NCBI RefSeq assembly: GCF_000472785.1
Contig: NZ_AXAL01000001.1
Coordinates: forward strand, 688,078-752,077
Direction: 5' to 3'
Length of the DNA: 64,000 nt
Origin: Mesorhizobium loti CJ3sym
Lineage (GTDB): Bacteria; Pseudomonadota; Alphaproteobacteria; Rhizobiales; Rhizobiaceae
Shown here piece after piece: positions 43,577 through 53,394 of this stretch; position 1 is the stretch's first letter; every line of letters begins with the position of its first letter. The notes under the pieces were generated by a model. That model made no database searches, was not told the DNA's origin, and saw nothing but the letters and a program-made list of their open reading frames with translations. A program made the translations under genes and the position numbers.

Positions 43577-43937
43577 GTCCTGCTTTCGGGGATTGCGCGA
43601 TGGTGTGCGACGCGGTTTCAAGCGATCCGCGACATTTGGTCGTTTTCCGGCATTTGGCAAGACTTTGCCAAAATGGCTACCCATATGACACGTGGAATCG
43701 ATGGCGATTCGTCGCGGCACGGCCCCGCTTCATGCCGCAACTTGTTGTTAACCATCGATGTTCGCCCTTTCTTATCCATTCCCTCCGACACTCCGGTTCA
43801 TTGCGGCACGCGACGTGGGACGGGAACCGGATCGCCTGCCTGATCGAGCCTATCGCAGCCAGTTGTGCGGGCGTCGCCGGACAGCTACCCTTAGCGTGGT
43901 GGCATGATGCCGTTCGAGAAAACCGAGTAAAGCCTTC
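43577..43937. other. Divergent promoter region pepA / lptF
   Basis: 361 bases between divergent core genes. It contains a perfect palindrome (43653-43672) and a short AT-richer stretch around 43740. No gene is supported. Confidence 0.45.
43653..43672. promoter_or_regulatory. Palindrome TTTGGCAA-N4-TTGCCAAA
   Basis: Perfect 8-base arms with a 4-base spacer, 77 to 96 bases upstream of the pepA start. It has the geometry of a LacI- or TetR-type operator. Confidence 0.6.
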
Positions 43938-45140
43938 ATGAAGGTCGTTGAACGCTACATCATGCGCCGCGCTTTCGTGGTCTTCCTGGCAGCGCTGGTC
44001 TGGACGCTGGCCATTGTGTGGACCACGCAGGTGCTGGCCAAGATCGATCTGGTCACCGATAGCGGCCAGTCGTCGCTGACCTTCTTCGAGGTCGCCGCCC
44101 TTATTCTTCCCTCGATCATCCCGATCGTCGTGCCTTTCGCGCTGGTGGTGGCGGTTGCCCAGACACTCAGTGTCATGAATTCGGATTCCGAGCTCGCCGT
44201 CGTCAACGCCGCTGGCGCCTCGCGCTGGACGATCGTGCGGCCAATCATGCTTCTAGCAATTGCAGCCAGCGTTTTTTCCTTTGCCGTCGACAATGGCATA
44301 GACCCCTATGCTCGGCAGAAGAACCGCGCTTTGGTGGCTGAGTCGCGCGCCGATCTGCTGTCGCTGATCATCCAGGAAGGCACCTTCCGAAAGATCGAGG
44401 ACGGGTTGTTCCTGCAGATCGGCGAGCGGCTTCCCGACAACAGGCTGGGCGGCGTCTTCGTCGCCGATTCGCGCGAGGAAGGCGTCAACCTCGTCTATTA
44501 CGCCAAGACCGGCAGCGTTGCCGAGCGAAACGGTGAAAAAGTCCTGGTGATGAATGATGGCGTCATCCACCGCAAAACGGTGACCGGAGATCTGTCCGTT
44601 ATCCGGTTCACCTCCTATGCCTTCGACATGTCGGCCTTCCTGTCGGCAGCCAACCAGGTAACGCTGCTGCCGAAGGACCAGACGACCCAATACCTGCTCA
44701 ATCCCAGCGCCAACGACAAGAATTTTCAGCAAAACCCCCAGGAATACCGCGCCGAGATCGATCAACGGTTTTCGGAATGGACCTATTCCATGGTTTTCGC
44801 GCTGATCGCGCTCGCGGTCGCAGGCGATGCGCGCTCGCATCGCGAGGCGCGCATCAATCCTTTGATCACCGCCATCACGATATCGCTGTTCGTGCGCTGG
44901 CTGGGTTTCTTTGCCGCGAGCAAGGCCGATGAAGTGCCTTTATACGGCTATATGGTCTATTGCGTGCCTATCGTGGCTGCTGTGGTGGCCATCTGGTTCA
45001 TCGTCTCGAACCGGACCATGGAGCTGCCGGTGGCCTGGGCCGACTGGATGACAAACCTGGCGGGCCGCTTCGGCGACGGCTGGAACGCGCTCAAGCTGCG
45101 TTTCTCCCGGCGCGGCACTTCAGGTCAGGGGATCGGCTGA
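43938..45140 (+). CDS. lptF: LPS export permease LptF
   Basis: 400 residues, YjgP/YjgQ family. Two N-terminal and several C-terminal membrane helices flank a periplasmic beta-jellyroll domain (residues about 130-270), the fold that passes LPS from the inner membrane to LptC. LptF and LptG form the channel with LptB. It starts MKVVERYIMRRAFVVFLAAL and ends TGATG, overlapping lptG by one base. Confidence 0.93.
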   Translation: MKVVERYIMRRAFVVFLAALVWTLAIVWTTQVLAKIDLVTDSGQSSLTFFEVAALILPSIIPIVVPFALVVAVAQTLSVMNSDSELAVVNAAGASRWTIVRPIMLLAIAASVFSFAVDNGIDPYARQKNRALVAESRADLLSLIIQEGTFRKIEDGLFLQIGERLPDNRLGGVFVADSREEGVNLVYYAKTGSVAERNGEKVLVMNDGVIHRKTVTGDLSVIRFTSYAFDMSAFLSAANQVTLLPKDQTTQYLLNPSANDKNFQQNPQEYRAEIDQRFSEWTYSMVFALIALAVAGDARSHREARINPLITAITISLFVRWLGFFAASKADEVPLYGYMVYCVPIVAAVVAIWFIVSNRTMELPVAWADWMTNLAGRFGDGWNALKLRFSRRGTSGQGIG

Positions 45141-46222
45141 TGGGCTGGACGCTGGGCCGTTATTTCTTCTTCCGTTACGTGACGATCACGATCTGGTTCT
45201 TCCTGGGCCTGCTGGCGCTGGTGTTCCTGATCGATTTCACCGAGCTGTCCGGGCGCACCACCGGCCTGCCCGGCTTCACCTATGGGACGGCGGTGGCCAT
45301 TTCGGGCCTTCGGATGCCGATGATCATGCTGCAGACGGTGCCGTTTGTCGGCTTGTTCTCGGCAATGGCGACCCTGGTTTCGCTCAACCGCCGCTACGAA
45401 CTGGTCATCGCGCGCTCGGCGGGTGTTTCCGCCTGGCAATTCCTGTTGCCATGCTGCATCGGAGCTTTGCTGTTCGGCTTGGTCTCAGTGGGGCTCATCA
45501 ACCCGCTCGCCGCGCACGCCTTCTCCTGGTCCGAGCAGATCGAGACTCAATTACGCTCCGGCAAATCAAATACCGTTTCAGCCGACGCCGCCCCCTGGAT
45601 CCGGCAGAAAACCAGCTCCGGCGACACCATCATCGGCGCGCGGGCCATCCTCAATCAGGGCCTTGAGATGGCCGATGTCGTCTTTTTCATTCTTGACCCG
45701 CAAGGCAATATCGTCGAGCGCAAGGACGCTGCCCGCGCCTATCTTCGCGACGGATATTGGGATTTGCAGGATGTAAAGACGTTCCGGAACGGCACCATCA
45801 CGCCAGCGGCAAGCGATCGTGTGCCGACCTATTTGAAGCCGGAATTCGTGCAGGAGCGGCTGGCGCGCCCGGAAACCATCCCGTTCTACGACCTGCCCGG
45901 AAAAATCGAGGTTGCCCGCTCCTTCGGCCTCAAGGCAAATGCCTTTGCCATGCAGTTCGATTCGCTGGTGGCGCTGCCGTTCCTCCTCGTCGCCATGACG
46001 CTGATTGCGGCAACAGTTTCAATGCGATTTGCACGAATGGGGCAGTCTGCAACGATGATTCTGGGTGGCGTCGTTGCCGGGTTTCTGCTTTATGTCGTTT
46101 CGGTGCTCGTGAAGGCATTCGGCGTGGCAGGATTCGTGCCGACCGCCATAGCCGCCTGGGTACCGGTCGTGGTAGCTATGTTCTTCGGGGTGACTTTCCT
46201 GCTATACAAGGAAGACGGCTAG
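45140..46222 (+). CDS. lptG: LPS export permease LptG
   Basis: 360 residues, partner of LptF in the inner-membrane LptB2FG complex. It begins MGWTLGRYFFFRYVTITIWFF and has the family segment RYELVIARSAGVSAWQFLLP. The C-terminal helices are FLLVAMTLIAATVSMRFARM and AAWVPVVVAMFFGVTFLLY. Its ATG shares one base with the lptF stop, and its TAG stop adjoins the lptD start, so the three genes are tightly coupled. Confidence 0.93.
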   Translation: MGWTLGRYFFFRYVTITIWFFLGLLALVFLIDFTELSGRTTGLPGFTYGTAVAISGLRMPMIMLQTVPFVGLFSAMATLVSLNRRYELVIARSAGVSAWQFLLPCCIGALLFGLVSVGLINPLAAHAFSWSEQIETQLRSGKSNTVSADAAPWIRQKTSSGDTIIGARAILNQGLEMADVVFFILDPQGNIVERKDAARAYLRDGYWDLQDVKTFRNGTITPAASDRVPTYLKPEFVQERLARPETIPFYDLPGKIEVARSFGLKANAFAMQFDSLVALPFLLVAMTLIAATVSMRFARMGQSATMILGGVVAGFLLYVVSVLVKAFGVAGFVPTAIAAWVPVVVAMFFGVTFLLYKEDG

Positions 46223-46236
46223 TGAGGGAGGCGTTT

Positions 46237-48615
46237 TTGCCCAGCAACAGGCAGGCCCGTTTGGCGCGCCTCTATGCGGCGAGCGCCTTGGCGTGCCTGC
46301 TTGCCTGCGGTGTCGCTCTGCCGGCGTTCGCGCAGAAGGTCGGCAACGTGTCGTCCGTTCCGGCCGGCACCCAGATGCTGCTGGCGGCTGATACGCTGGA
46401 GTATAACAACGACAACCAGACCGTGACGGCAATCGGTGGCGTGCAGATCGACTACGGCGGCAACCGCCTCGTCGCCCAGAGGGTTGTATACGACCGCGCC
46501 ACCAAGCGGTTGGTTGCCAGTGGCAAAGTCGAGCTCGTCAACAGCGACGGCACCAAGATCAATTCGGAACATATCGACATCACCGACGATTTCGCCGACG
46601 GTTTCGCCAACGCGCTCCGCGTTGAAACCATCGACAAGGCCTATTTCGCCGCCGAAAGCGCCGAGCGCATGGGCGGTGTGCTGACCACCTTCCATAATGG
46701 CGTCTACACCGCCTGCGAACCGTGCGAAGACAAGCCCAACAAAGCGCCGACCTGGCGCGTGAAGGCCAGAAAGATCATCTGGAACGGCGAGAAGAAGACG
46801 GTTCGCTTCGAGAATGCGAATTTCGAATTCTTCGGTTTTCCGCTCGCCTATCTGCCGGCGTTCGAGATCGCCGACCCGACCGTGAAGCGCAAGAGCGGAT
46901 TCCTCATCCCCAGCATCAGCTACAACAGCCATCTGGGATACAGCGTCAAGGTTCCCTATTATTTCGCCCTTTCGCCGACCTATGACCTGACGGTGACGGG
47001 CAGCGGCTACACAAAGCAGGGTTTCCTTGGAGAGGCCGAGTGGCGCCAGCGCTTCAACAATGGCGAATACACGTTGAAGATCGCCGGGATTCAGCAGCAG
47101 AATGCAGACGCCTTCATCGACAGCAACGGCCGCAATGTCGATTCGGGTGCGGCGGGCGATCCAAACAAATTCCGCGGCATGATGGGTACGCAGGGCCAGT
47201 TCGCCATCAATGAACGCTGGAATGTCGGCTGGGACATACTGCTGCAGACCGACAAGGATTTTTCGAACACCTATAATATCGATAAATACAACGCCTCCGT
47301 CCACCAGTCGACAGTTTACCTGACGGGCCTCAATGACCGAAACTACTTCGACGTGCGCGCCATGCATTTCGACGTTCAAGAAAACACCACCGACAGCACC
47401 GCGCGCAGCGGCCAGCAGCCCTGGGTGCTGCCTTCACTAGACTACGCCTACATTCCCGATGCGTCGGTTGCCGGCGGGCAGTTGTCGTTCAATGTCAATA
47501 CGCGGGTCATCCGCCGCGATGATCTCGATGACGGCACGACGACACCTACGGTGCGCGTGCCCGGCATCGAGGGCGAATCCGGGCGCCTCACCGCCGAGTC
47601 CGAATGGAAAAGGACTTTTGTCACCGATGACGGGCTGGTGGTGACACCATTGCTGGCGCTGCAGGGTGACGTCGACTACCTTAACGCATCATCTGGTTCA
47701 CTCGCCGCGATCAACCAGATGGCGACGAATTTGGGCCAACAGGATGACATGCGCTCATCGTTTGCCCGTTACATGGCAACCGCCGGGCTTGAAATGAGCT
47801 GGCCGCTGCTGTTTTCCTTGGCTAGCGGGTCCAGCCACGTCTTAGAGCCGATGGCGCAGGTGTTCATGCGTCCGAACGAACAATATGTCGGCGGCCTCGC
47901 TATTCCCAACGAAGACGCCCAGAGCATGGTGTTCGACGCGACCACTCTGTTCGAACGCGACAAATTCTCCGGTTATGACCGCATCGAGGGTGGCTCGCGC
48001 GCCAATGTCGGCTTCCGCTATTCCGGCTCCTACATCAACGGCTGGGGCACCAATGCCATTTTCGGCCAGTCCTATCAGATAGGCGGAGAGAACTCCTTCG
48101 CCGCGCCGGATGTGGTCAATGTTGGCGCTTATTCGGGTCTGGAAACCAGCAAGTCTGACTATGTCGGTTTGTTTGGCATCAACAGCCCGAACGGCTTCGC
48201 GGCCTCGGTCAGCGGCCGCTTCGACGAGCAGACCTTCCAGGTTCGCCGCGCCGAGCTGAAAGCCGCCTATTCAGGCCTACCGGTGTCGCTGAGCGCCAAA
48301 TACGCCTTCATCCAGGCCCAGCCGCTCTACGGTTTCACCACCGACCGTCACGAGGTCACGCTTGGTGCATCGACGCATCTTGCCGAGAACTGGCGCGTGT
48401 TCGGGACAGGAACATACGATCTGCAGCAAAGCCTGCTGGTCAAGGATGGGGTCGGCTTCGCCTACAACGATTCCTGCTTCACCTATCTGATGACGTACTC
48501 TCAGTCGCGTGACCTGACCACCAGGGAAGTGACGCAGAGCATCGGCTTCAACCTGTCGTTCCGCACCCTCGGCGACTTCGGCTCGTCGACCAGCGCAGTC
48601 GACACCATCCAGTAA
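46237..48615 (+). CDS. lptD: LPS-assembly protein LptD
   Basis: 792-residue outer-membrane translocon. A signal peptide (LACLLACGVALPAFAQ) precedes an OstA/LptA-like jellyroll domain (TLEYNNDNQTVTAIGGVQID ... AERMGGVLTTF) and a C-terminal beta barrel (about residues 230-790). The CEPCEDK motif near the jellyroll may take part in the disulfide needed for assembly. TTG at 46237 is chosen because AGGGAGG ends 5 bases upstream. A GTG at 46222 is in frame and abuts the lptG stop. Confidence 0.92.
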   Translation: MPSNRQARLARLYAASALACLLACGVALPAFAQKVGNVSSVPAGTQMLLAADTLEYNNDNQTVTAIGGVQIDYGGNRLVAQRVVYDRATKRLVASGKVELVNSDGTKINSEHIDITDDFADGFANALRVETIDKAYFAAESAERMGGVLTTFHNGVYTACEPCEDKPNKAPTWRVKARKIIWNGEKKTVRFENANFEFFGFPLAYLPAFEIADPTVKRKSGFLIPSISYNSHLGYSVKVPYYFALSPTYDLTVTGSGYTKQGFLGEAEWRQRFNNGEYTLKIAGIQQQNADAFIDSNGRNVDSGAAGDPNKFRGMMGTQGQFAINERWNVGWDILLQTDKDFSNTYNIDKYNASVHQSTVYLTGLNDRNYFDVRAMHFDVQENTTDSTARSGQQPWVLPSLDYAYIPDASVAGGQLSFNVNTRVIRRDDLDDGTTTPTVRVPGIEGESGRLTAESEWKRTFVTDDGLVVTPLLALQGDVDYLNASSGSLAAINQMATNLGQQDDMRSSFARYMATAGLEMSWPLLFSLASGSSHVLEPMAQVFMRPNEQYVGGLAIPNEDAQSMVFDATTLFERDKFSGYDRIEGGSRANVGFRYSGSYINGWGTNAIFGQSYQIGGENSFAAPDVVNVGAYSGLETSKSDYVGLFGINSPNGFAASVSGRFDEQTFQVRRAELKAAYSGLPVSLSAKYAFIQAQPLYGFTTDRHEVTLGASTHLAENWRVFGTGTYDLQQSLLVKDGVGFAYNDSCFTYLMTYSQSRDLTTREVTQSIGFNLSFRTLGDFGSSTSAVDTIQ

Positions 48616-48703
48616 TCGGCGACATCGTTTCGCCGCATAGGGCTGGCACGGATTCGCGCACCCGGAAGAGGACGAAATTGGGCGGGACCGGGATAGAATT
48701 GGG

Positions 48704-49636
48704 ATGCTAACGATGAGGAAATACCTCTTTTCAGCAGGGTTTGCGCTGCTTGTGGCCGCGACATCCGTGTCGATGACCGTCATGACGCCGCCGGCTTTCG
48801 CCAGCGAGATCAAGTACGTCGTCAACGACATACCAATCACGTCAGGCGATATTGCGCACCGTGCCGCCTTCCTGAAGCTGCAGCACAAGAAGGGCGACGC
48901 GGGCCAGGAAATGATCGACCAGACGCTGCGGCTGGCCGAGGCCAGGCGACTTGGCATCCGCATCAGCGATGCGCAGGTCGAGGCGGCCTACCAGCGCTTT
49001 GCCTCGGGCAACAAGATGCAGCTCAGCCAGCTTGACGGCGTCATGGAAAAATCCGGCGTCAGCAAGGACCATTTCAAGGAATTCATCCGCGCCCAGATGG
49101 CCTGGAACCAGGCCTTGAGCGCGCGCTACCGTTCCGGCGACGGCGGCAGCGTGACCGAGCAGGACGCCGTCAGGCGCATGCTCGACAAGGGCGGAGCCAA
49201 ACCGAGCGCCACCGAGTACATGCTGCAGCAGGTCATCTTCGTTGTGCCCGCCGCCGAACGCAGCGCGACGCTGGCCAAGCGCAAGCGTGAAGCCGATGCC
49301 ATGCGTGCCCGCTTCAACGGCTGCACCACGACGCGCGAGTTCGCCAAGGGCCTGATCGACGTCACCGTTCGCGATCTGGGCCGGATCCTGGCGCCGCAAT
49401 TGCCGCCGGACTGGGCCGAGCAGATCAAGGCCACCAAGGTCGGCGGCGCTACCGTCACGCGCGAGACCGAGCGCGGCGTCGAGTTCATCGGCATCTGCTC
49501 ATCGCGCGAAGTGTCGGACGACAAGACGGCGCAGATGGTGTTCCAGAGCGAAGGCTCCGGTGACAAGGATGCCGACGCACTCAGCAAGAAATATGTCGAC
49601 GAATTGAAGGCGAAAGCCCGCATCGTCAAGCGCTGA
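48704..49636 (+). CDS. surA: SurA-like periplasmic chaperone
   Basis: 310 residues. The signal peptide ends PPAFAS, then the SurA N-terminal chaperone domain ([40 protein letters not shown]). A weak parvulin-like segment follows ([20 protein letters not shown]). SurA escorts outer-membrane proteins, and its place after lptD is conserved. It is shorter than Escherichia coli SurA (about 430), so one parvulin domain is lacking. Confidence 0.85.
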   Translation: MLTMRKYLFSAGFALLVAATSVSMTVMTPPAFASEIKYVVNDIPITSGDIAHRAAFLKLQHKKGDAGQEMIDQTLRLAEARRLGIRISDAQVEAAYQRFASGNKMQLSQLDGVMEKSGVSKDHFKEFIRAQMAWNQALSARYRSGDGGSVTEQDAVRRMLDKGGAKPSATEYMLQQVIFVVPAAERSATLAKRKREADAMRARFNGCTTTREFAKGLIDVTVRDLGRILAPQLPPDWAEQIKATKVGGATVTRETERGVEFIGICSSREVSDDKTAQMVFQSEGSGDKDADALSKKYVDELKAKARIVKR

Positions 49637-49637
49637 C

Positions 49638-50666
49638 GTGAGCAGCGCGATGACCGCGCTGGCGCTGAGCGTCGGCGATCCCTCCGGCATCGGCCCCGAA
49701 ATCGCCATCGCCGCCTTTCTGGCGCGTGAGGCTCTCGGCCTGCCCGCCTTTTATCTGCTGGCCGATCCGGCGCTGATCGCGTCGCGGGCAAACCACATCG
49801 GCGTGTCGGTGCCGATCGTCGAAACGACGCCGGCGCAAGCGACGCAAGCGTTTGCCCGGGCCCTGCCGATCTTCCCATTGACGGCCAAAAGCATCGACAG
49901 TCCCGGACGACCCGACCCGGCTAATGCGGCCGGCACCATCGAAGCGATCGACCGCGCCGTCGCAGCTTGCCTTGCCGGCCACGCGGCGGCCGTGGTCACC
50001 TGCCCCATTGCCAAGAAGCCGCTCTATGATGCCGGCTTCCGCTTTCCCGGCCACACCGAATATCTGGCGCATCTGGCGGCCCGGCACAGTGGGGTCGACG
50101 CAATGCCGGTCATGATGCTCGCAGGCCCAGACCTGCGCACGGTTCCCGTCACCATCCACATCGCTCTGGCTGAGGTGCCGAAGGCGCTGACCACCGAATT
50201 GATCATAGCTACCGCGCGCATCACCGCCGCCGATCTCGCCAGTCGCTTCGGCATCGCCAGGCCGAGGCTGGCCATAGCCGGCCTCAATCCGCATGCGGGC
50301 GAAGGCGGTTCCATGGGCCTGGAGGACGAGCGTATCGTGCGCCCGGCAGTCGAGATCCTGCGCGCCGAAGGCATCGATGCTTTCGGGCCGCTCCCGGCCG
50401 ACACGCTGTTTCATGTCCGGGCGCGGGCAGGCTACGATGCGGCGCTATGCATGTATCATGACCAGGCGTTGATCCCGGCCAAGGCGCTGGCCTTCGACGA
50501 GGCGGTCAACGTCACGCTCGGCCTGCCCTTCATCCGCACCTCGCCGGACCACGGCACGGCGTTCGACATCGCCGGCAAGGGCATTGCGCGGGCCGACAGC
50601 CTGATCGCGGCGCTGAAGCTTGCCAGGAGGCTCGCCGACACCGACGCAAAGGCCGTGGCCGCATGA
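49638..50666 (+). CDS. pdxA: 4-hydroxythreonine-4-phosphate dehydrogenase
   Basis: 342 residues. PdxA oxidises 4-phosphohydroxythreonine in pyridoxal phosphate synthesis. Motifs include [23 protein letters not shown] (metal His), [10 protein letters not shown] and [13 protein letters not shown] with the second metal ligand. The GTG start lies one base after the surA stop. The order surA-pdxA-ksgA is typical of proteobacteria. Confidence 0.95.
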   Translation: MSSAMTALALSVGDPSGIGPEIAIAAFLAREALGLPAFYLLADPALIASRANHIGVSVPIVETTPAQATQAFARALPIFPLTAKSIDSPGRPDPANAAGTIEAIDRAVAACLAGHAAAVVTCPIAKKPLYDAGFRFPGHTEYLAHLAARHSGVDAMPVMMLAGPDLRTVPVTIHIALAEVPKALTTELIIATARITAADLASRFGIARPRLAIAGLNPHAGEGGSMGLEDERIVRPAVEILRAEGIDAFGPLPADTLFHVRARAGYDAALCMYHDQALIPAKALAFDEAVNVTLGLPFIRTSPDHGTAFDIAGKGIARADSLIAALKLARRLADTDAKAVAA

Positions 50667-50691
50667 GCTTTTCGGCTTCAGGTCTCCTAGC

Positions 50692-51531
50692 ATGAGCATC
50701 GACGGGCTGCCGCCGCTGCGCGACGTCATCGAGCGCCATGGGCTGCAGGCGAAAAAGGCGCTTGGCCAGAATTTTCTGCTCGACCTCAACTTGACCGGCA
50801 AGATCGCACGCAGCGCCGGCGATCTGACAAACACTGCGGTGATCGAGGTTGGACCGGGACCTGGAGGACTGACGAGGGCGCTGCTTTCCAACGGCGCTCG
50901 CCGGGTCGTTGCCGTCGAGCGCGATGAACGCTGCCTGGCAGCCCTTGCCGAAGTCTCCGCTCATTACCCCGGCCGCCTGGAGGTGATTTCGGGCGACGCG
51001 CTGAAGACCGACTTCGCCGCTCTTGCTTCCGCGGCTACCGCAGACGGTGGTCCGGTGCGGATCGTGGCCAATCTGCCTTACAATATCGGCACGGAACTGC
51101 TCGTGCGCTGGCTGACGGTCGTGGACTGGCCGCCCTTCTACGCCTCGATGACGCTGATGTTCCAGCGCGAAGTGGCGCAGCGCATCGTCGCCGCGCCCGG
51201 CAGCGATGCCTATGGCAGGCTTGGCGTGCTGGCCGGCTGGCGCACGCAGGCCAGGATCGCTTTCGACGTGCCGGCCCAGGCCTTCACACCACCGCCCAAG
51301 GTCACCTCTTCAGTGGTGCATCTGGAGCCGCGCGCGACGCCCCTGCCCACCGATGTCAAGAAACTCGGCCGCGTCACCGAGGCCGCTTTCGGCCAACGTC
51401 GAAAGATGTTGCGGCAGAGCGTGAAAAGCCTCGGCGGCGAAGCCCTGCTCGAACGCGCCGGCATCGACCCGACCCGACGCGCCGAAACGCTTAGCGTCGA
51501 GGAATTTGTGCGGTTGACGAACGCGGTTTAG
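50692..51531 (+). CDS. ksgA: 16S rRNA dimethyladenosine transferase
   Basis: 279 residues. KsgA (RsmA) dimethylates A1518 and A1519 of 16S r[17 protein letters not shown] is the hallmark N-terminus, [14 protein letters not shown] binds SAM, and [13 protein letters not shown] is the N-L/P-P-Y catalytic loop. The ATG at 50692 lies 25 bases after the pdxA stop. The gene converges on gmk with an intergenic repeat between. Confidence 0.96.
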   Translation: MSIDGLPPLRDVIERHGLQAKKALGQNFLLDLNLTGKIARSAGDLTNTAVIEVGPGPGGLTRALLSNGARRVVAVERDERCLAALAEVSAHYPGRLEVISGDALKTDFAALASAATADGGPVRIVANLPYNIGTELLVRWLTVVDWPPFYASMTLMFQREVAQRIVAAPGSDAYGRLGVLAGWRTQARIAFDVPAQAFTPPPKVTSSVVHLEPRATPLPTDVKKLGRVTEAAFGQRRKMLRQSVKSLGGEALLERAGIDPTRRAETLSVEEFVRLTNAV

Positions 51532-51660
51532 CTCCCTTCTCCCGTTTTACGGGGAGAAGATGCCGGCAGGCAGATGAGGGGGCGGCACGAACTTTTCGCA
51601 GGTATGGCGCTGCCCCTCATCAGGCCCTTCGGGCCACCGTCTCCCACAAGGGGAGAAGGA
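51532..51660. repeat. RIME-like intergenic element
   Basis: Left part CCTTCTCCCGTTTTACGGGG ... GATGAGGGG and right part CCCCTCATC ... CCACAAGGGGAGAAGG are inverted relative to each other, matching the RIME-type elements of rhizobia. It fills the gap between convergent ksgA and gmk, where it could also act in transcription termination. Confidence 0.7.
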
Positions 51661-51668
51661 AAAAGACT

Positions 51669-52343
51669 TCACTCCGTCTTCTCGTCCAACAGTCCAGAGA
51701 CAAAATCGAACAGACCGGGTCGGCGGTCCCGCCGCAACCTTTCGGCGACAACGATGCCGCGCACCTCGGCGAAGGCGCGGTCGAGGTCGTCATTGACGAT
51801 GACGAAATCATATTCCTTCCAGTGCTCGATCTCATTGCGGGCGTTCTTCAGCCGCGTCTCGATCACCGCTTCCTGGTCCTCGGCGCGGCGCTTCAGCCGC
51901 GCCTTCAATTCCTTCATCGACGGCGGCAGGACGAAGATCGAGACAATGTCGGCGCGCATCTTCTCCTTCAGTTGCTGCGCGCCTTGCCAGTCGATGTCGA
52001 ACAACATATCGCGGCCCTGCGCCAGCGCCAGTTCGGCGGGTTCGCGCGGTGTCGCGTAGCAATTGCCGTGCACCTCCGCCCATTCAAGTAGCGCGTCGGA
52101 ATCGCGCAGCCGCTCGAACTCGCGCATGGTGCGGAAATGGTAGTGAACCCCTTCGATCTCCGAGCCGCGGCGCGGTCTGGTGGTGACCGAGACCGACAGT
52201 TCGAGGCTGGAATCGCTTTCCAGGAGGTTGCGCGCGATCGTCGACTTGCCGGCGCCTGACGGCGACGACAGGACAAGCATCAGCCCCCGGCGGCGAATGC
52301 GGGACCCCAAATCCCTCAGAACCATTGGTTCCTTGGCAACCAT
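51669..52343 (-). CDS. gmk: Guanylate kinase
   Basis: 224 residues. It phosphorylates GMP to GDP. P-loop SPSGAGKST (27-35), [19 protein letters not shown] (GMP binding) and [14 protein letters not shown] are all present. GGAG in the end of yicC serves as ribosome site and the two genes are 3 bases apart, so they are co-translated. Confidence 0.95.
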   Translation of the reverse strand: MVAKEPMVLRDLGSRIRRRGLMLVLSSPSGAGKSTIARNLLESDSSLELSVSVTTRPRRGSEIEGVHYHFRTMREFERLRDSDALLEWAEVHGNCYATPREPAELALAQGRDMLFDIDWQGAQQLKEKMRADIVSIFVLPPSMKELKARLKRRAEDQEAVIETRLKNARNEIEHWKEYDFVIVNDDLDRAFAEVRGIVVAERLRRDRRPGLFDFVSGLLDEKTE

Positions 52344-52346
52344 CGG

Positions 52347-53237
52347 CTACTCCAGATTCTGGACCTGTTCACGAAACTGGTCGACCACCGCCTTCAGCTC
52401 CAGCCCGATCGCGGTAACGGCGGCGGCATTCGACTTTGAGCACAGCGTATTCGATTCGCGGTTAAATTCCTGTGCCAGAAAATCGAGCTTGCGACCGACG
52501 GCGCCGCCGTCCTTGAGCAGGGTTCGGCCGGACGCGACATGTGTTTTCAACCGGTCGATCTCTTCGCGAATGTCGGCCTTGGTGGCCAGGAAGGCCGCTT
52601 CCATATGCAGCCGGCTTGGGTCCAGATTGGCGGACGCATCCATCAGCAGCCTGATTTGCTCGGCGATGCGCTCACGGATCGCCGCCGGATCGCGTGACGT
52701 GTCCGCTTCGGCGCGCAGCGTCAATGCCTCGATGGCGTCGATCTGGCCCGACAGCAGCAGAGCCAATGCAGCACCCTCGCTCTGCCGTGCCTGTTCCAGC
52801 CCTTTCAGCGCCATGTCGAGCGCGGCCATGATGGCGATGTCGAGTGCGGCGCGGGCCTCTTCGGTTTCGACGGTTTCAGGAATGTCGAGCACGCCACGCA
52901 GCGACAGCAACCCGTCAGCCGTCGCGGGCGCTACGCCGAATTGCTCCTGCAGCCGCTTGGCCAGGCCGGCAAGGTCTTTCAGGAAGGCCTCGTTGACGAC
53001 GGGTTGCGCCTGCGCGCCGGCGGCACGGCCGATGGTCAGCGTCGCCTGGAAATTGCCGCGGGCGAAACGCTTTTGCAACGTTTGCCTGACCGCCGGCTCC
53101 AACCGCTCGAAACCTTGCGGCAGCCGTAGCCGGACCTCGACGCTCTTGCCGTTGACGGACTTGACCTCCCAGGCGATCGAGGTGCCGTCATGCTCAGCGA
53201 CGGCGCGTGCAAATCCGGTCATGCTCTGCAAATTCAT
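52347..53237 (-). CDS. yicC: YicC family endoribonuclease-like protein
   Basis: 296 residues. The N-terminus NLQSMTGFARAVAEHDGTSIAWEVKSVNGKS (start of the YicC domain) and C-terminal LDFLAQEFNRESNTLCSKSN are the conserved YicC segments; the family's Cys-Ser region at the end probably binds metal. YicC proteins are RNases in characterised cases. It lies between mltG and gmk as in many alphaproteobacteria. The start is ATG 53237. Confidence 0.9.
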   Translation of the reverse strand: MNLQSMTGFARAVAEHDGTSIAWEVKSVNGKSVEVRLRLPQGFERLEPAVRQTLQKRFARGNFQATLTIGRAAGAQAQPVVNEAFLKDLAGLAKRLQEQFGVAPATADGLLSLRGVLDIPETVETEEARAALDIAIMAALDMALKGLEQARQSEGAALALLLSGQIDAIEALTLRAEADTSRDPAAIRERIAEQIRLLMDASANLDPSRLHMEAAFLATKADIREEIDRLKTHVASGRTLLKDGGAVGRKLDFLAQEFNRESNTLCSKSNAAAVTAIGLELKAVVDQFREQVQNLE

Positions 53238-53257
53238 GTCGCCTGCACACCCCTGGC

Positions 53258-53295
53258 GCATCACCCCGAAACCGGTTTTCCGGACAGGGGCAAGT
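53258..53295. repeat. Short REP-like palindrome
   Basis: CATCACCCCGAAACCGGTTT followed by TCCGGACAGGGGC gives a short imperfect palindrome, of the same type as the one at 12397-12439, between yicC and mltG. Confidence 0.4.
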
Positions 53296-53394
53296 GCTGC
53301 TTAAAAATAACCGCGCCGCGGATGCGTCGAAATCAGACGCGCGACGTTCTTCAAATGTCAGGCTGTCGCCTTCCGGGCAACGTCTTTCTTTGTA

